Assembly: GCA_016490735.1 (NCBI GenBank)
Contig: JAEMWC010000242.1
Location: 579,501-643,500 of the forward strand
DNA: 64,000 nt
Direction: 5' to 3'
DNA from: Pachyseris speciosa
Lineage: Eukaryota > Cnidaria > Anthozoa > Scleractinia > Pachyseridae
Part shown: in pieces, positions 23,051-36,010 of the stretch
Layout of the letters: each line of letters opens with the position of its first letter
How positions within the stretch are numbered: position 1 is the first letter of the stretch
Translations under genes and position numbers: made by a program
Notes under the pieces: model-generated
Database searches by the model: none
The model's input: the letters and a program-made list of their open reading frames with translations, nothing else
Told to the model about the DNA's origin: nothing

Positions 23051-23237
23051 AACGAATAGATTCCGTGTTGCCGTGCGTCTGTTCAGTAATAGATCACAGA
23101 AGACGTCAAAATGTGGTAAAAACATCAGTGACACACTCGCCTGCGGCTCGTGCGCCACTTCTTTGTTTTTACCACATTTTGACGTCATCTGTGATCTATT
23201 ACTGAACAGACGCACGGCAACATGGAACCTATTTGTT
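23051..23237. repeat. Palindrome with 73-bp arms
   Basis: The arms at 23051-23123 and 23165-23237 are reverse complements with four mismatches by eye, around a 41-bp spacer. The arms contain GACGTC and TCTGTTCAGTAATAGATCAC. Overlapping frames on both strands are symmetry artefacts. Confidence 0.93.
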
Positions 23238-23369
23238 AAACAGATGTCAGTGTATTCACCCAAATATGCCAGCATTACCATATAAGGAGAAAAAAGTGTT
23301 GCCACTTACGTAATCAAGCACAACTTATCCTAAAACAGTTACTAGATTCCAACTCTTGTCACATATTTC

Positions 23370-24532
23370 ACAAACTGATGCAATTGATTTTAGTCACAAT
23401 ACCTTTAAAACTGTAAGAAGAATGAACTGCAGGAATTTTTTCGAAAGTAATGTCAAAGTTCATTGTCTCCAATGGAATGTCTTCCATACAATAAAATCCA
23501 AAGTCTTTTGAACAAGCAAAAAGTATAATGCAGCTGATTGCGTAACCTTGGGATTGTTCTTTTGGGGGCAAAATGTGGAATGACCTTTTCTAACAATGTG
23601 TGCTGCTTGTCAGTCAACAGTTTTCTTTCTTTCTTTCCTTTTTTTGCCAAGGTTTCCATTGCTTGGTCTCGCTCAGTTTTAGCAGTGTCAAGCATCATTG
23701 TGGCTCAGTACATTAACACTTTGTTTGTTGACAGCTATTGCTGCAAAGAGCATCATGTAGTTTTGATGTTGCATCACTCAGTAATTCATCCGCTGCTTTC
23801 AAGTCTGCTTTGACCATTTCTTCCTCTGCCATCAGAGAGTCCCCCTGTCTTGTAGGGATGGTATGGATTTAGCCATCTCATCTTGAGCTTTCTGTGTTTC
23901 TCTCTGCTTCCTTCTTCTGGGGTACAGCTTCCTCTCTTCTTCTAGTTTTTCTGTCCTTAGTCGTGCCTGATACACAATGTGCGCTGATCGTACAGATTGC
24001 ATTTATTAGCTGTTTTCTGATTGCAATGTTCTCGGGTTGACTATTCACTGGATCATAAAACTTGACTGCCTCCTTTACAGGACACAGACCTACATTGTAT
24101 TATTGTAGCTTCTCCCAGTGCTGACCTGTCACTGGTGACGACTCGCGCATTTATTGACAGACTCCTTTCAGACTCGGCATTTGTTTGCGCCAATACAAAT
24201 CCAGATTTGAACACTGGAGGCAGAGATTGATATCAATAATTTCTACCATCGATTGACTTGAGCAGAAACACAGCATTTTAGTAGTGATCATTCTGCTGTG
24301 TGCTATCAAGTTCAGATACTTCTCCATCTGTTTGTAGCACTTTCCACTCTTCCAAATCAGACGAGACATCGAGCTGAGTTTGAATTTCCTTGTAGAACTG
24401 ATGGAGATGGAGGCATCTGTGGATTTGCGGTTCCTTTTGAGTGGAATCAGGCAGCCAATGTCTCTCAAAAGCTTGCAAGCTACAAAACCACCGAGAAAGT
24501 CTGGGCATAAGTTTCAGAAGAAAATTATCCAA
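23370..24532 (-). pseudogene. Degenerate coding remnant inside the AAAATAGG element
   Basis: Several - strand frames can be strung together only with frameshifts and stops. They start near 24532 (LLKLMPRLSRWFCSLQAFE), continue through a Glu/Asp/Gln-rich part and a Lys/Glu-rich stretch near 23690-23640, and end with FEKIPAVHSSYSFKGIVTKI near 23370. The charged, coiled-coil-like composition suggests former coding DNA, either a captured host fragment or the element's own gene. No domain is recognised. Confidence 0.35.
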
Positions 24533-24965
24533 GACTGGTCTTGTTTTGAATAAACATTTCCGGTTTTATTGCGATTTGTCAATTTTAGAGAAAACTTTAT
24601 TTCAAATATTTCAAAATGGGTCTGTTCACTGAGTACAGCTCTAAAAAATAGGAAAAAATAGGAAAATCTTGAAAAAATAGGAGAAAATAGGAAGCATGCC
24701 AAAAAATAGGAAACAATAGGAAAAATAGGAACTTGACACCCTGGTATTGTGAAGTTTTCAAATCAAGCTTAAAGACAAAATTACTTGAAGAATGTCGAAG
24801 TTACCTAAGTAGTCTTGTGTACACCTAGCTTATTTTAAACTTTTTAATTTGTTAAGGGCGTGCCCGCCTGTCAAAGTAGTCGCGCGTTTGTATAACAGTA
24901 ATAAGGAAAAATTGTTATCGCCGTCGATTTTATTTCTCCTAACTTCGTCCACAGACGATTACGTA

Positions 24966-25132
24966 AGTCAGCCAGTCAGCCAGGCAGCCAGTCAGTCATC
25001 ATTGTACAGTCAGTCAGTGAGTCAGTCAGTCAGCCAGCTTACCTGTCTGTCAGTCGGTCAGTCAATCAGCCAGCCAGTCAGTCAGTCACTCACTCAGTCA
25101 GCCAGCCAGCCAGGCAGCTAGTCAGTCACTCA

Positions 25133-25184
<52 letters not shown>

Positions 25185-25193
25185 CTCAGTCAG
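24966..25193. repeat. (CAGT/CAGC)n tetranucleotide satellite
   Basis: About 57 four-base units alternate CAGT, CAGC and a few CAGG or CACT; the last third is nearly pure CAGC. The Ser/Gln-rich frame across it is an artefact. Confidence 0.95.
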
Positions 25194-25399
25194 GAACACA
25201 CTAGTGCGCGCCCAAAAATACGACCCACGATTGAAACGGCTGCGACGAATATCTGTAAACCTTTTGAATTACTTATAAGGCTTTATTATCCTCTACATGG
25301 CACAACTTTCAACTCGGCAAGTGGTTTATTGTAATACGCTATAGTAGAGGTAAATATTATTTCGCTCGCCCGCTGTCCTTATGAGATAAAATAACGTAG

Positions 25400-25680
25400 C
25401 AACCAGTCATTGGGATAGAAAGAGTCCCCTGATATTTCCTTGACGTTTCACTGACCACAAACCAATTTACACCGACCATCCAAGGCAAATCCTTGGGCCA
25501 TAAATACAGCGATGAAACCACAGAAATCAATTCCTTTTTAGGAATTTTTTAGAAACAACAGAACTTTTTCCAACAAGGAATCTCCTTCCCAAACCTAATG
25601 GCTAGCCAAGAGTAAAATTCTAACTTTTCACTGACTTTTAGGATTTCCTCTGACTTGATGACCAATTCCCTGTTCAGATC
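25400..25680. mobile_element. CCCTGAC-rich element, copy 1 (degenerate)
   Basis: Shares with the copies at 54247 and 55000 the ordered blocks TTTCACTGACCA, CCACAGAAATC, AAGGAATCTCCTTCCCAAAC and TTTTCACTGACTTT, with an ATTTCC/AATTCCCTG-rich 3' part. Non-coding. Confidence 0.7.
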
Positions 25681-26290
25681 CTTTCTAGTGCACACAAACC
25701 ACTGCTATGTATCTTTGGCAATCTTTGGCTGATGTTGGCAAGAGCCCAGCCCTGTGTTCAATATGAACATCCTCCTTACTGTCCCGTTCTATGGGATAAG
25801 TTGGGAGAATCTGTTGAAGTTGAATCATCTGGGCATTCCATCTTTGGCGATCATTTTGTTTATTCTCATGAATTTTACGGTTAATCAAGAAGTAACAATG
25901 CAATGAGAAATTACGTACTGGTCACTGTACGGGTTGAAAGTTAAACCGAAATTTTCTTTTACTAGCTGGGAATATTTGTAAAAGCAAATTGTGAGCTCAA
26001 AGAAGAGAACTGAAATGCCCGAGTCAAAACTGAAGGGAAAAATCTCAGTTTTGGAACTGATACCTTGAGCAAATAGCAATTAAACTGGGGATTAGCTTAA
26101 TCTTGCTATGCACAGCTGGGCGGCAGGACTTTTCCTCTTGGTGCTCTACAAGAACTTTGAAAAAACTCTGTTTTTGAGCTAACGAATTTTGTCAAATGTC
26201 TTGTACGTGCATTTTTGAACAGGAAGCAGTATCCCCATCGATATGCCCCTTTAAGGAACGAAAAAAAAAAACAATTTTGTAGAATGCTGT

Positions 26291-26606
26291 AAAGCCCAGG
26301 CCAAACGGACTCGCAACTAGTCGCAAGTAGCCGCAAGCTGAATTTGCGTAGAGACTTACGTTGAGTGGCCAAACGGACTCCCAAGTTTCCTCACAAGTAC
26401 ACGCAAGTCGCAAAACCCCCCTTGTCATTCCTTATAGGTTGCTATAACAACGAATGGACGTCACTCAACTTGCGTTGACTTGGGTTGGGTGGCCAAACGG
26501 TGAAAAAGTTGCGTGGACTTGCGTGCTAAAGTGAGCGCAAGCCATCGCAAGCGCATGCAAGTCCGAAAACTTGCGTCTACTTGCGACTCCGTTTGGCCAG
26601 GGCTTA
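26291..26606. mobile_element. TIR element (MITE)
   Basis: AAAGCCCAGGCCAAACGGAC at the left is inverted at the right as GTTTGGCCAGGGCTT. The interior has repeated, alternately oriented GCAAGT/ACTTGC words and a second internal CCAAACGGACTC. Length about 316 bp, non-coding. Confidence 0.82.
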
Positions 26607-26609
26607 AAG

Positions 26610-28150
26610 TTATGTCGTGATTGAAAAGTCAATCAATCTTAATTTGCAAGAACGTGAAAAGCTGTTTTGAAAAGTTACCGTGAAGGCCAAAGAACACAAA
26701 AGAACAATAGAACTGAAACATTTGTAGGTTAAAACCATCTTTTTCGACTGACAAATCTTTATAAGTTTGGGCTACAAAGTTAACTTGAGTTAAGTAACTC
26801 CCGAAAAAACTGAGTAACAACTTTGAATGTGTGTTGAAGGAATGTTCAACGCTATAACTCATGGTTCGTTTAATTTCCAGCTGTGAGTAGCGGAAGACTC
26901 ACCGTCGCCGTTCCGTTGATTAGACATCAAACCTTCAGGGTCAAAAGCTGAATAGCGAAGCACAATAACTGAGTCATGATTTAATAAACTGGTCAAATAC
27001 TACTTTGCATGCAACTAAATCTGATGCCGCCTGTCGCAACTTGTCAATGTCTTAATTAACTTTTCGTACTATATATATTAAACAAATGGTTATTACGAAG
27101 TTAATGACGTGGTTCTTCATTGTTTAGTACCTTGAGTGATGCCGCGGAACGCATCCATCTTTATTAAATATAACAAGATTGTTTGTGACACTCACAGCAG
27201 GCTCGCTCAAAACTTTTTCAATTCCCAATAAGGTTAAAACCACTCTATTAACTTTGTTAAAACTGATAAAAATTCCTTTTCAAAATGTTATAACAGGGAG
27301 AAGAGCGCGAAAGAAAAGTTCAACATGAGCTTTTATATAATTGCTAAAACGTTGGAAATTTACTCCGACTTAAGTTAAGTTAACCTTAAACTTAGAAAAG
27401 AGGGAAATCAGTGGAAAAGACAATTTTTATACTGGGACTGACGAGTTATTAAATATATCAATTGAGTCTATTTTTAAACTTGAAAATTATTACAGAAGGA
27501 AGTAGCAGATAGCTCTGTGAAAAGTTTTCTCTGATGCCAAAAAGGTTATTTAGATAACCTAAAAACAGTCATTCTTTTGTATAGTACAGCGTGTTATGTC
27601 GGAAATAGGGTCAGACCCAGGAAAACATGCTGGTCTACTTAATTAAAAGTGCCTCGTCCGCTTTGTTCATTACCGACTCCATTCAACTTCAAATTAATAA
27701 GTCGGCTTCAGTGATCCGACAGGGGTGAACGTAACACTTTGCATGTCATCTGATCTGCACACATTCTGAAGGTTGTGAGTTTTGTCTGTGTTTTTATAGC
27801 TTGGTTCAAAGTTGTCTATCCTCTTGTAGAAAATTTAAAAGGACGTTCAGTGAACGGCATTGTGCAAAATGAATTTTCGCTTTTTTAAGTGCGGTAATGT
27901 CACATAATGTGGTCAAGTCAAGTGCTCTTGAATTCAAGGATTTCATAGCATGAGGTAAGCTTTCGTTCTTACTGTCTACAGTTGTGTTTCACCGAGAGTG
28001 ACCAAGAGAAAACTAAAAACGAAACAGTATCGGTTTCCAAACGATTGGCAAACAAACAGCACCAGACGATATTACTGCTCATTAACTTCGGTTCATATGA
28101 GGAGTTACATTTAAGGATTTTACCTATGCAATCAAAATTTGTAATCATCT
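26610..28150. other. Intergenic, nothing recognised
   Basis: AT-rich, only short frames, no recognised repeat. Confidence 0.5.
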
Positions 28151-28154
28151 GGAA

Positions 28155-28525
28155 CAACATAGTACAGTACCACAAGGAAGTACTGCTCAGTAGCTTTCAT
28201 TTGAATGGTCACACTTTAGGATTTCAGTCTCGCACTCAAAAGTTAGAACCACCTTGTACAGCATAATAAACAGCACCACAGGAAAGTACTGCTCAGTAGC
28301 TCTTTCATTTGAATGGTCACACTTTAGGATTCCATCCACAGTGTCAAAAGTTAGAACCACCTTGTACAGCATAATGAACAGCACCACAGGAAAGTACTGC
28401 TCAGTAGCTTTCATTTGAATGGTCACACTTTAGGATTTCATCCACAGGCTCAAAAGTTAGACCCGCCTTCAGCAGCACAATAAACAGCACCACAGAAAAG
28501 AACTGCTCTATGACTTGAGTCCGAC
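28155..28525 (-). repeat. 106-bp-period repeat cluster, - orientation
   Basis: Over three units; TACTGCTCAG recurs at 28181, 28287 and 28395. The third unit ends in a degenerate copy. Confidence 0.95.
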
Positions 28526-28714
28526 TGATCAAAGTAACGATTTTACCCACATGCCACATGAAAGTAATGTTAGCCATGATTAATAACTTTTATATAACAA
28601 CCAAATCAATGCGCGCGCTCTGATTGGTCAATCAGCTATGGTTTATTGTGCCCGTAAACTCATGGAAATTTCGCGCGTCCTCTGAATTATTATATAAAAG
28701 CAATCGACCACAAC

Positions 28715-28794
28715 TTTCTATGGTTTATAGGCTGATAAAGCACTTCGGATGTTGGAAGAACACTCGTGGTTTATCAGCCTATAAACCATAGAAA
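28715..28794. repeat. Perfect 25-bp inverted repeat
   Basis: TTTCTATGGTTTATAGGCTG begins the left arm (28715-28739), and its complement ends at 28794 after a 30-bp spacer. Just upstream is GCGCGCGCTCTGATTGG, which recurs inverted near 61970, so this may be one end of a dispersed element. Confidence 0.85.
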
Positions 28795-29389
28795 CTTTTG
28801 GTCTACTGCTTAAAGATTTGACTGTTGGACAACCAGGAGGACTTTTTTATGAGACTAAGACGGTACAGTAAAACCATATTAATTGACTCTTAGAGGAAGA
28901 AGACGAACAGTTTCATCTCCGTTATCATTTTTAATCTTTGCAGCTAAAAAGGCAAACAAGCAGTAAATGTCTTTTGTTTCGACATGTTTAAGCAACGATC
29001 GAGTGGAATAAACTAAGTACAGCTATTTAAGTGAAAATTTTAACGATAAATGTCGTTAATATCCTAAACAAAAACAAAAATACTTTAAAGCTGATGAGTT
29101 CAACCATTGACATTTTGATCACAGAATTAGCCCTAAACCTAACTTTTCAAGTCCAAAAGGACGAAAAATCCATGCTCTTTTTTAATACCATTTTGGATAA
29201 AGTGGGTAAGAAGTCTGTCCTATTTGAGATAACTGAATTTACTTGTTTAGTCTAATGGATGGGGGTTGGTCAATTCAAATACTAGTGGTCAACTGAAATG
29301 GAGAAAAAACAAACGTTAATTCAGTTCTAAAAACAGTCAGTTAAACTAATGTTTTCCACTTAACAGAGCATAGGTAGAATAAGGTGGAT

Positions 29390-30160
29390 CCAATATTTGA
29401 TTCTGTGGGCAAAACCTCTCAAATAAAAGCTGCTCAACAGTACTTTCCTGTGGTGCTCTTTATTATGTTGCACAAGGTGAGTCTATAACGTTTGAGTCTG
29501 TGGATGAAATCCTAAAGTGTGACCATTCAAATGAAAGCTATTGAGCAGTACTTTCCTGTGGTGCTGTTTATTATGCTGCACAAGGTGAGTCTATAACGTT
29601 TGAGTCTGTGGATGAAATCCTAGTGTGACCATTCAAATGAAAGCTACTGAGCAGTACTTTCCTGTGGCGCTGTTTATTATGCTGTACAAGATGGTTCTAA
29701 CTTTTGAGTCTATGGATGAAATCCTATAGTGTGACCATTCAAATGAAAGCTACTGAGCAGTACTTCCTTGTGGTGCTGTACTATGTTGCTCAAGATGATT
29801 ATAAATTTTGATTGTATAGGTAAAGCTACTGATCAATTCTTTTCTGCAGTGCTGTTTATTATGCTGTACAAGGTGAGTCTATCAGTAACGTTTGAGTCTC
29901 TGGATGAAATCCTAAAGTGTGACCACTCAAATGAAAGCTACTGAGAAATACTTTTCTGCGGTGCTGTTTATTATGCTGCACAAGGTGGTTCTAACTTTTG
30001 AGCCTGTGGATGAAATCCTAAAGTGTGACCACTCAAATGCAAGCTACTGAGCAGTTCTTTCCTGTGATGCTGTTTATTATGTTCTAAAATGTGAGTAAAC
30101 ATTTGAGTCTGTGGATCCAAGTATAACGTGTACATATTCAAACAAACGCTACTTAAATTT
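29390..30160 (+). repeat. 106-bp-period repeat cluster, + orientation
   Basis: About seven units of variable preservation, beginning with a degenerate unit near 29390. Several units carry GGTGAGTCTATAACG in place of the common GGTGGTTCTAAC, a sub-variant confined to this cluster. Confidence 0.94.
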
Positions 30161-30469
30161 TTTAGTTTTCAATGGAAATAATCAGTTCGAATTTTGTTTT
30201 GTGAGTGGGACTTTAATTTGAACGCGTGCAAGTTGATATAGAACTTGTATTGCAACAACTCTGACAATCAAACACTGAGGGTTTTCAGAAAATAGTTTAA
30301 GCAGCGTCAGCAAGCTTCGCCAATATTTTTGTGTTTTGGTTACCTGAAACAAACGGTCCATATTTCTTGACCCAGATCGAGGCGGAAGTTCGCCCTTATA
30401 CTTCCGAGAGTGCCAAGTTCAGATCTTAATAAAAAATAATTTGGAAGATGACAAGAAACACTTTAAAGG

Positions 30470-30600
30470 TCACAGGAAAGCTTTCATTTGAATGGTCACA
30501 CTGTAGGATTTCATCCACAGACTCAAACTGAGTTAGAACCACCTTGTACAGCAAAATAAACAGCACCACACAAAAACTGCTCCAGCTGAGCTTTCATAAA
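30470..30600 (-). repeat. 106-bp-family unit, - orientation
   Basis: One unit with AAGCTTTCATTTGAATGGTC and AGAACCACCTTGTACAGC, opposite in orientation to the cluster 300 bp upstream. Confidence 0.88.
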
Positions 30601-30609
30601 AGGCAATCT

Positions 30610-33600
30610 CCAGAGACTCAACAGTTTCCATATATTTTTTCAGGCTAGACTTACAAAGCAAAGGTTATATAAGGCTTAATATGGTTAGCTGTATTTTTAA
30701 ATAGCAAGCTGAAAGGCTAAAGATTTATATTTTCAAATGTACTTTATGAAACATTACTTCGTGCCATTCGTGATGTCTGCCAGTAATAACTAAAAAAAGT
30801 GCGCTTAATATGTATTCATTTAGTGCATAAAAGATTTCTGATAAGGCATACTGGCCCGTCTGTTAAAGGCCCTCCAAAATCGATGCATAGTACCCACTTC
30901 GAAGGCCACTCTAACGAAAAGGAATCATGACTCTGTCTGAAGTGGAAACTTAGAAACATTTATTAATTTTACCAACAGTTCACGCCAATTGTACCGTATA
31001 CTAAATAGGGTTAAATAGGGTTAAAATATTACTCTTAAAATCTGTACGAGGTTACGTCTTATTCACATGGAGGTCGCAATAATTTCTTATCAACTTCCAT
31101 TCTCAATTTGGTTTGTGTTATTAACAATTGCAGATTTCATATCAGTTATATTAAGCATTAAAGGATTGCAGTATGGAGCAGATATAAGGAGTCTCATTGG
31201 TGCATCGATATCGAAATTGGACCTACTATCTAAATACAACAGAAATTTCATCACGTTTTCGCGCAGAACAAATGGAATTCTCTAAGACGCGAAGAGAAAC
31301 ACAAGTTCGAGGTTAGAGGGAGCGCAATATTGCTTGTGAATTGTGAAGCATTTTTCATAAGAAAAATGTTGATGTGTTTTAGTTTTATCAGGCAGGTGGA
31401 AGAGATAAAAAGAAAGCATGGAAATTAAACATTTATTCAGGATATCGTGAAGTTTCGTTCTGGATGAAATAGGTTTCAAAAGTAATAAAATCGGACCACA
31501 TCTTGAGAAGGTGTAAAATTAATAAATGAACGCACCATGAGTCGTGGGAAACTAAAGGTATCGAAGTAAGGATTTTGTTTTGTTTTTTGCTCTGTTGTTT
31601 ATTAATTATTCACAGACAACGTTCCACTTTTAGAATTCATAAAGAACACGGTTTCTTTACCTTTCAAAAAGAAAACTATTTAGGTGGGAGAAAAAGATGA
31701 TATTATTTAAACTGCTTATAGATCGTCCGTTCATATCGAACATTTTCACACAGGATCATGAATCGTGTGAACATATAAAAAAATATAAACACAAGAGAAC
31801 AGTTATGTAGCAGGAAATATCAGACGAAAATATTATCCTTCATAGCAATAAAAAACGACAATAAAAACAAGGAATTAAAAAAAAGATAACTATTCAACAA
31901 CATGGTAGGAAATTGATGGCGTCCTTCGGTATGCTCTCTGAACTTGTTCAATACACACTGGAGCACATGGTGAAAACTAACCACTAAACGATATTAATAA
32001 AAATATCAAACATTTATACAGTTGCTCTTGGAAAAACTTAGACTTTGTATTTACTAGATTCTTGATGTCTATAGTCATGTTTCTTAAGGAAACGGTGGTA
32101 TTGCACTTTTGAAACAGCGTTCATTAAAAGCAGCGTAAAAGCTAGTTAATTAGAAGGGATCTTGTTGTAATTTTCAACAAAAGAGAATCACTGTATTGCA
32201 AATTAAAAATATTACGATCTTGTACAATTTTATACTAAGCATTTTTGCCTTGTATACCAACAGAGCGCTATATTCATTTCAAGCTAGAATTTAAAAATAA
32301 AGAACGTGGTATTAAATGCGGTTTTACCAATACTGAAATATAGCCCTACTACAGCTAGTACATACATCAAATTCGTTCGTGAGAAATACAAAATCAAAGT
32401 GCTCTCTTGAGCAGTAAGTTCAAATATAAATAGGAAAACACCCTAGCATATAAGGACGTCGCCAATGGCCATGGGAACCTAACTTAATATCGCTTGTATC
32501 ATTTATGGGAATGAGGAGTTAAAGACGTAAAACCACCGTTAATCATCCAACTTGTTTCGTTGTGTTCAAACTAACACTTCAATGAAATAAATGGGACACT
32601 TTTGTGAAGTACATCATTTGCTCGTTTAAAGGAATTGTCTTCTTTCTGATATAATTTGACCAATTTGACGATACGTTATGAAAATGCAAGAGATCAGTTA
32701 GAAATATAAATCTTCGATCGTTAATGCAGCTGCCACGGCTTGAACGCCACGAACTGAGTTACTTTGTGCTGCACAAAACAGCAAACCAAGTAGGTATATA
32801 TATTTCATATATATATTCGAATTTATTTTAAGGGAAAACTTGAGCCGTTAACTGATTTCTGTTCAACTTGATGTATTTTCTTTAAGATGAAGCATTAAAC
32901 GTAACTATTATTCAACATAAACTTCTATCTAGTCTAATTAAATTTTTTCTGAACTGAGCTAACCTTTCTGCTTGTTCATAGATATATGAAAACCTTTTTT
33001 CCTAAACATGTTTATCAACGAAAATCTCTGCCAGAGATCGTTTCTCAACTCATGTACAACAGATTACAAAAACACCTGTATATTTTCTTTATTTATTAAA
33101 ATCATTGTATTTAGTAACCTCTCGTTGTGCTTAAAATTAAAGAACAAACTACGACTGTCCTCTCCTTTCTAAATTTTACAACGTTATTTGTCGTTAAAGC
33201 GTTCACAAGCAGAGTTCTTTTATTCAGTAAAATGCAGTACACGTAATCACATGTGGGTTTCTTTAATGTACTTTAATAGGATGTGATACTTTAAGTCGAA
33301 ACGACAAGATATGATGGCTATTGATGATAACTGCACTTCTTTAGATAGCTTTATGGGAATCTAGTTGAAATTAGTTTTACGCTAGATAAATTATAAAACC
33401 ACTATGTCATTTGAACAGGTAAACATCATGATCCTGGTAACTGACAATTAAGAAATGAACTTCAAACAAAAACGCCTTGAAGCGAATTACAGCAACAAAA
33501 TACAGATTAACTTGTAAAATGAAATACAGTTTCTCGATTTTCTTTCCTTTCGAATTTCCCAATTAAATTTTTTCAGTTCTCAAAATTTGGGTTAAAAGGT

Positions 33601-33950
33601 GTTTTACCTCACTCTATAACTTTAAATGATTCAAGTTAGGATTACTGTCTTCTTTAAGCAGGACTGGATATTTAAGTGTGCTAGCATAATCATCCGGACA
33701 TATGCATATAGGATTAACCAAAGTATAGTATAAACCGTGTGAAGTCGTCGGCAAAATATAGGTGTCTCAATTTGGTCTGTTGAATTTATAGTAACATTTC
33801 AGTTTTGTTCGCAGCATACTTTACAATACACTTTAGGGGATAGTTGCGAATGAGCTTAGTACACTTTTTGCGGCTGAAATGAGACATACGTCATAGCCAA
33901 GAATGCATCAGTGCCGTAACATTTTGATACTGCTCCATTTAGGCTTTGTT
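30610..33950. other. AT-rich intergenic, nothing recognised
   Basis: Very AT-rich with short frames only. A 72-codon hydrophobic frame at 31067-31285 has no recognisable motif. A small TATATA palindrome lies near 32795-32818. Confidence 0.5.
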
Positions 33951-33989
33951 CTTACAAACTGTTTCCTGACCCGTTCAATATTATTGTAA

Positions 33990-34080
33990 AATCATCGTTT
34001 ATGTGGTGTGATTCTAATTCTTAGAGCCTGTACATGAAATTTTAAAGTGTAAACATTCAAAAGAAAGAAATTGTACCACC
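33990..34080 (+). repeat. Eroded 106-bp-family unit
   Basis: Residual match in order: GTGGTGTGATTCTAATTCTT, GAGCCTGTACATGAAATTTT and AAAGTGTAAACATTCAAAAG. Confidence 0.5.
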
Positions 34081-35449
34081 CTGTCTTACTGTTTATGTTT
34101 CATATTAAAAATTGAATCAGTTCCAGTTTTGAACATTTGAGCTACTGGATGCAAAAGATTTCAAACAGCAGATTGAAGAAAGTGCACACGTGATTTTTTT
34201 ATATACATAATAAGAACCCGAATGGAAAACATGATAGAACTAGAGACTTAAGTTTGACATTTTACTCACTGTCCTAACCATACCACATGTGAATACTATA
34301 TTCAACTGCATGTATAAGGTAGCATTAATAAAAAGTGGCATTTATAGTGTTACTCCTTACATACTAAGATCTTAGTGACAGTTTTTAACTTACATGCTAC
34401 CAATACTTTGAACAGAACTTAAGACTATCTCTAGCAGACCTACAGACATAATATGTTAATCTGATGGCAAAAGAATTTAAATAGATGTGTTCTCGTCTGA
34501 AATAAATGAATACTGAAATGACTCTCTACTTATCACTAATATTACAAGAACTTATGAACGCGTAGCCTGTATTGAGATACATGTTGTTTCCTCGCAGAAA
34601 TGTTACCGACATGTTATTTCTTTGTCCAACAACCTTTTGTAATTTTGTAAAACAACAACCATGGATACAGCAGTTGGCAGTACATTCATGTGACAGGATG
34701 GCCTATACCGATAGAAAATCGGATCCTGCTATGAGGAACTGAAATATCATTGAAAATCAAATATATTGAAAGCGTCAAGAGTATCACGCTGATTCTTTAC
34801 GTTTTAGTTTCTACAAAGGACCACGAATATACACCAAGAAAACTGAATTGCTAGGCCAGCTTTAGTTCATTTGAAGATCCGAAAGTTGAGGTGACGAGTT
34901 TCTTCCTTGTACACGGCAAGACGATAAGAATTGATATAATTGATACTTCGATCATTTCGAAAAGAAAAATGCGAGCAAATTTCCAAAACATTAATACAGT
35001 TTTCAGAATTAAAACAAAGTTACGAAGACAAGTAAATATAACATGTCGGCCTTAAATTTTGAAAGAGAAAATTATCGTGTGACTTAGTCTCTTGCCCTAG
35101 CTCCAGTCATGCAAAGACCTTTGTGGTGAAGATAAACTCCGACAATTTCATTTCTATTTTTCTGTACGGTAGTGAGTTTCACACCGACCGCCAGATAAAG
35201 GAATTGTCAAGGCCCACCTCCTTTTAGCGTGGGTCAACCTTCCTAGACCACAGTATCCTTTCGCATTCAATGACTAATGATTCAGCACCGCCCAAGCTCA
35301 AATCACCATTTTACAGTGCATTCACCAAACGCAACAAAGCTTAAAATACGAAAACCGGATAATTTTGCAAAATACTGAAAGAAAAACAGCAGTGTTTGAA
35401 AAGACAAACAAAACCAGCACAGAATTTCACTAGCATCTTCAAAACAGGT

Positions 35450-36010
35450 TGTACAGGACAATAAGAAACAACACAGGACAGAACTACTCAGTGGCTTTTA
35501 TTTCAATTGGCGCAGTTTAGGATTTCATAGGCGAACTTAAGAGTTAGATCACATAGTGCAGCAGAATTAGCAGTACCACAGGTAAGTACCGCTCAGTAGC
35601 TTTCATTTGAATGGCAACACTTCAGGATTTCATCCAAGACTCAAAAGTTAAAGCCAGCTTGTAGACTTGAACAGTATAATAAACTGCACCACAGGAAAGT
35701 ACCGCTCAGTAGCTTTTATTTGAATGGACTCAAAAGTTAGAGCCACCTTTTACAACATAATAAACAGCACCACAGGAACGTACCGCTCCGTAGCTTTCAT
35801 TTGAATGGTCACACTTTAGGATTCGTCCACAGACTCAAAATTAGAACCACCTTGAACAGCATAATAAATAGCACCTCAGGAAAGTACTGCTCAGTAGGTT
35901 TTCATTCACAAAATGCAGAACCTACTACCCAAAAATAAACGGCACGACAGGAAATCACTGCTCAGCAACTTTAGGTGGACATAAACACTTTAGTATCGGC
36001 CACAGACTTA
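35450..36010 (-). repeat. 106-bp-period repeat cluster, - orientation
   Basis: Five to six units; one has lost about 40 bp near 35725. GTACCGCTCAGTAGCTTTCA replaces the more usual GTACTGCTCAG in several adjacent units, showing local homogenisation. Confidence 0.92.

Larger units (their letters stand above)
22722..24743. mobile_element. Decayed 2-kb element with AAAATAGG-rich ends
   Basis: The left end reads AGGGTGTGTCAAGT and the right end ACTTGACACCCT, a short imperfect TIR. Inside each end is an array of AAAATAGGA words, in the same orientation at both ends rather than inverted. The interior holds broken - strand frames (about 24532-23370) with coding-like fragments such as FYKEIQTQLDVSSDLEEWKV and METLAKKGKKERK, interrupted by stops and frameshifts. 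I do not recognise the protein. A foldback sequence (23051-23237) is nested inside. Confidence 0.6.

Noticed and set aside
24849..25121. Ser/Gln-rich protein
   Set aside because: Produced by the CAGT/CAGC satellite.
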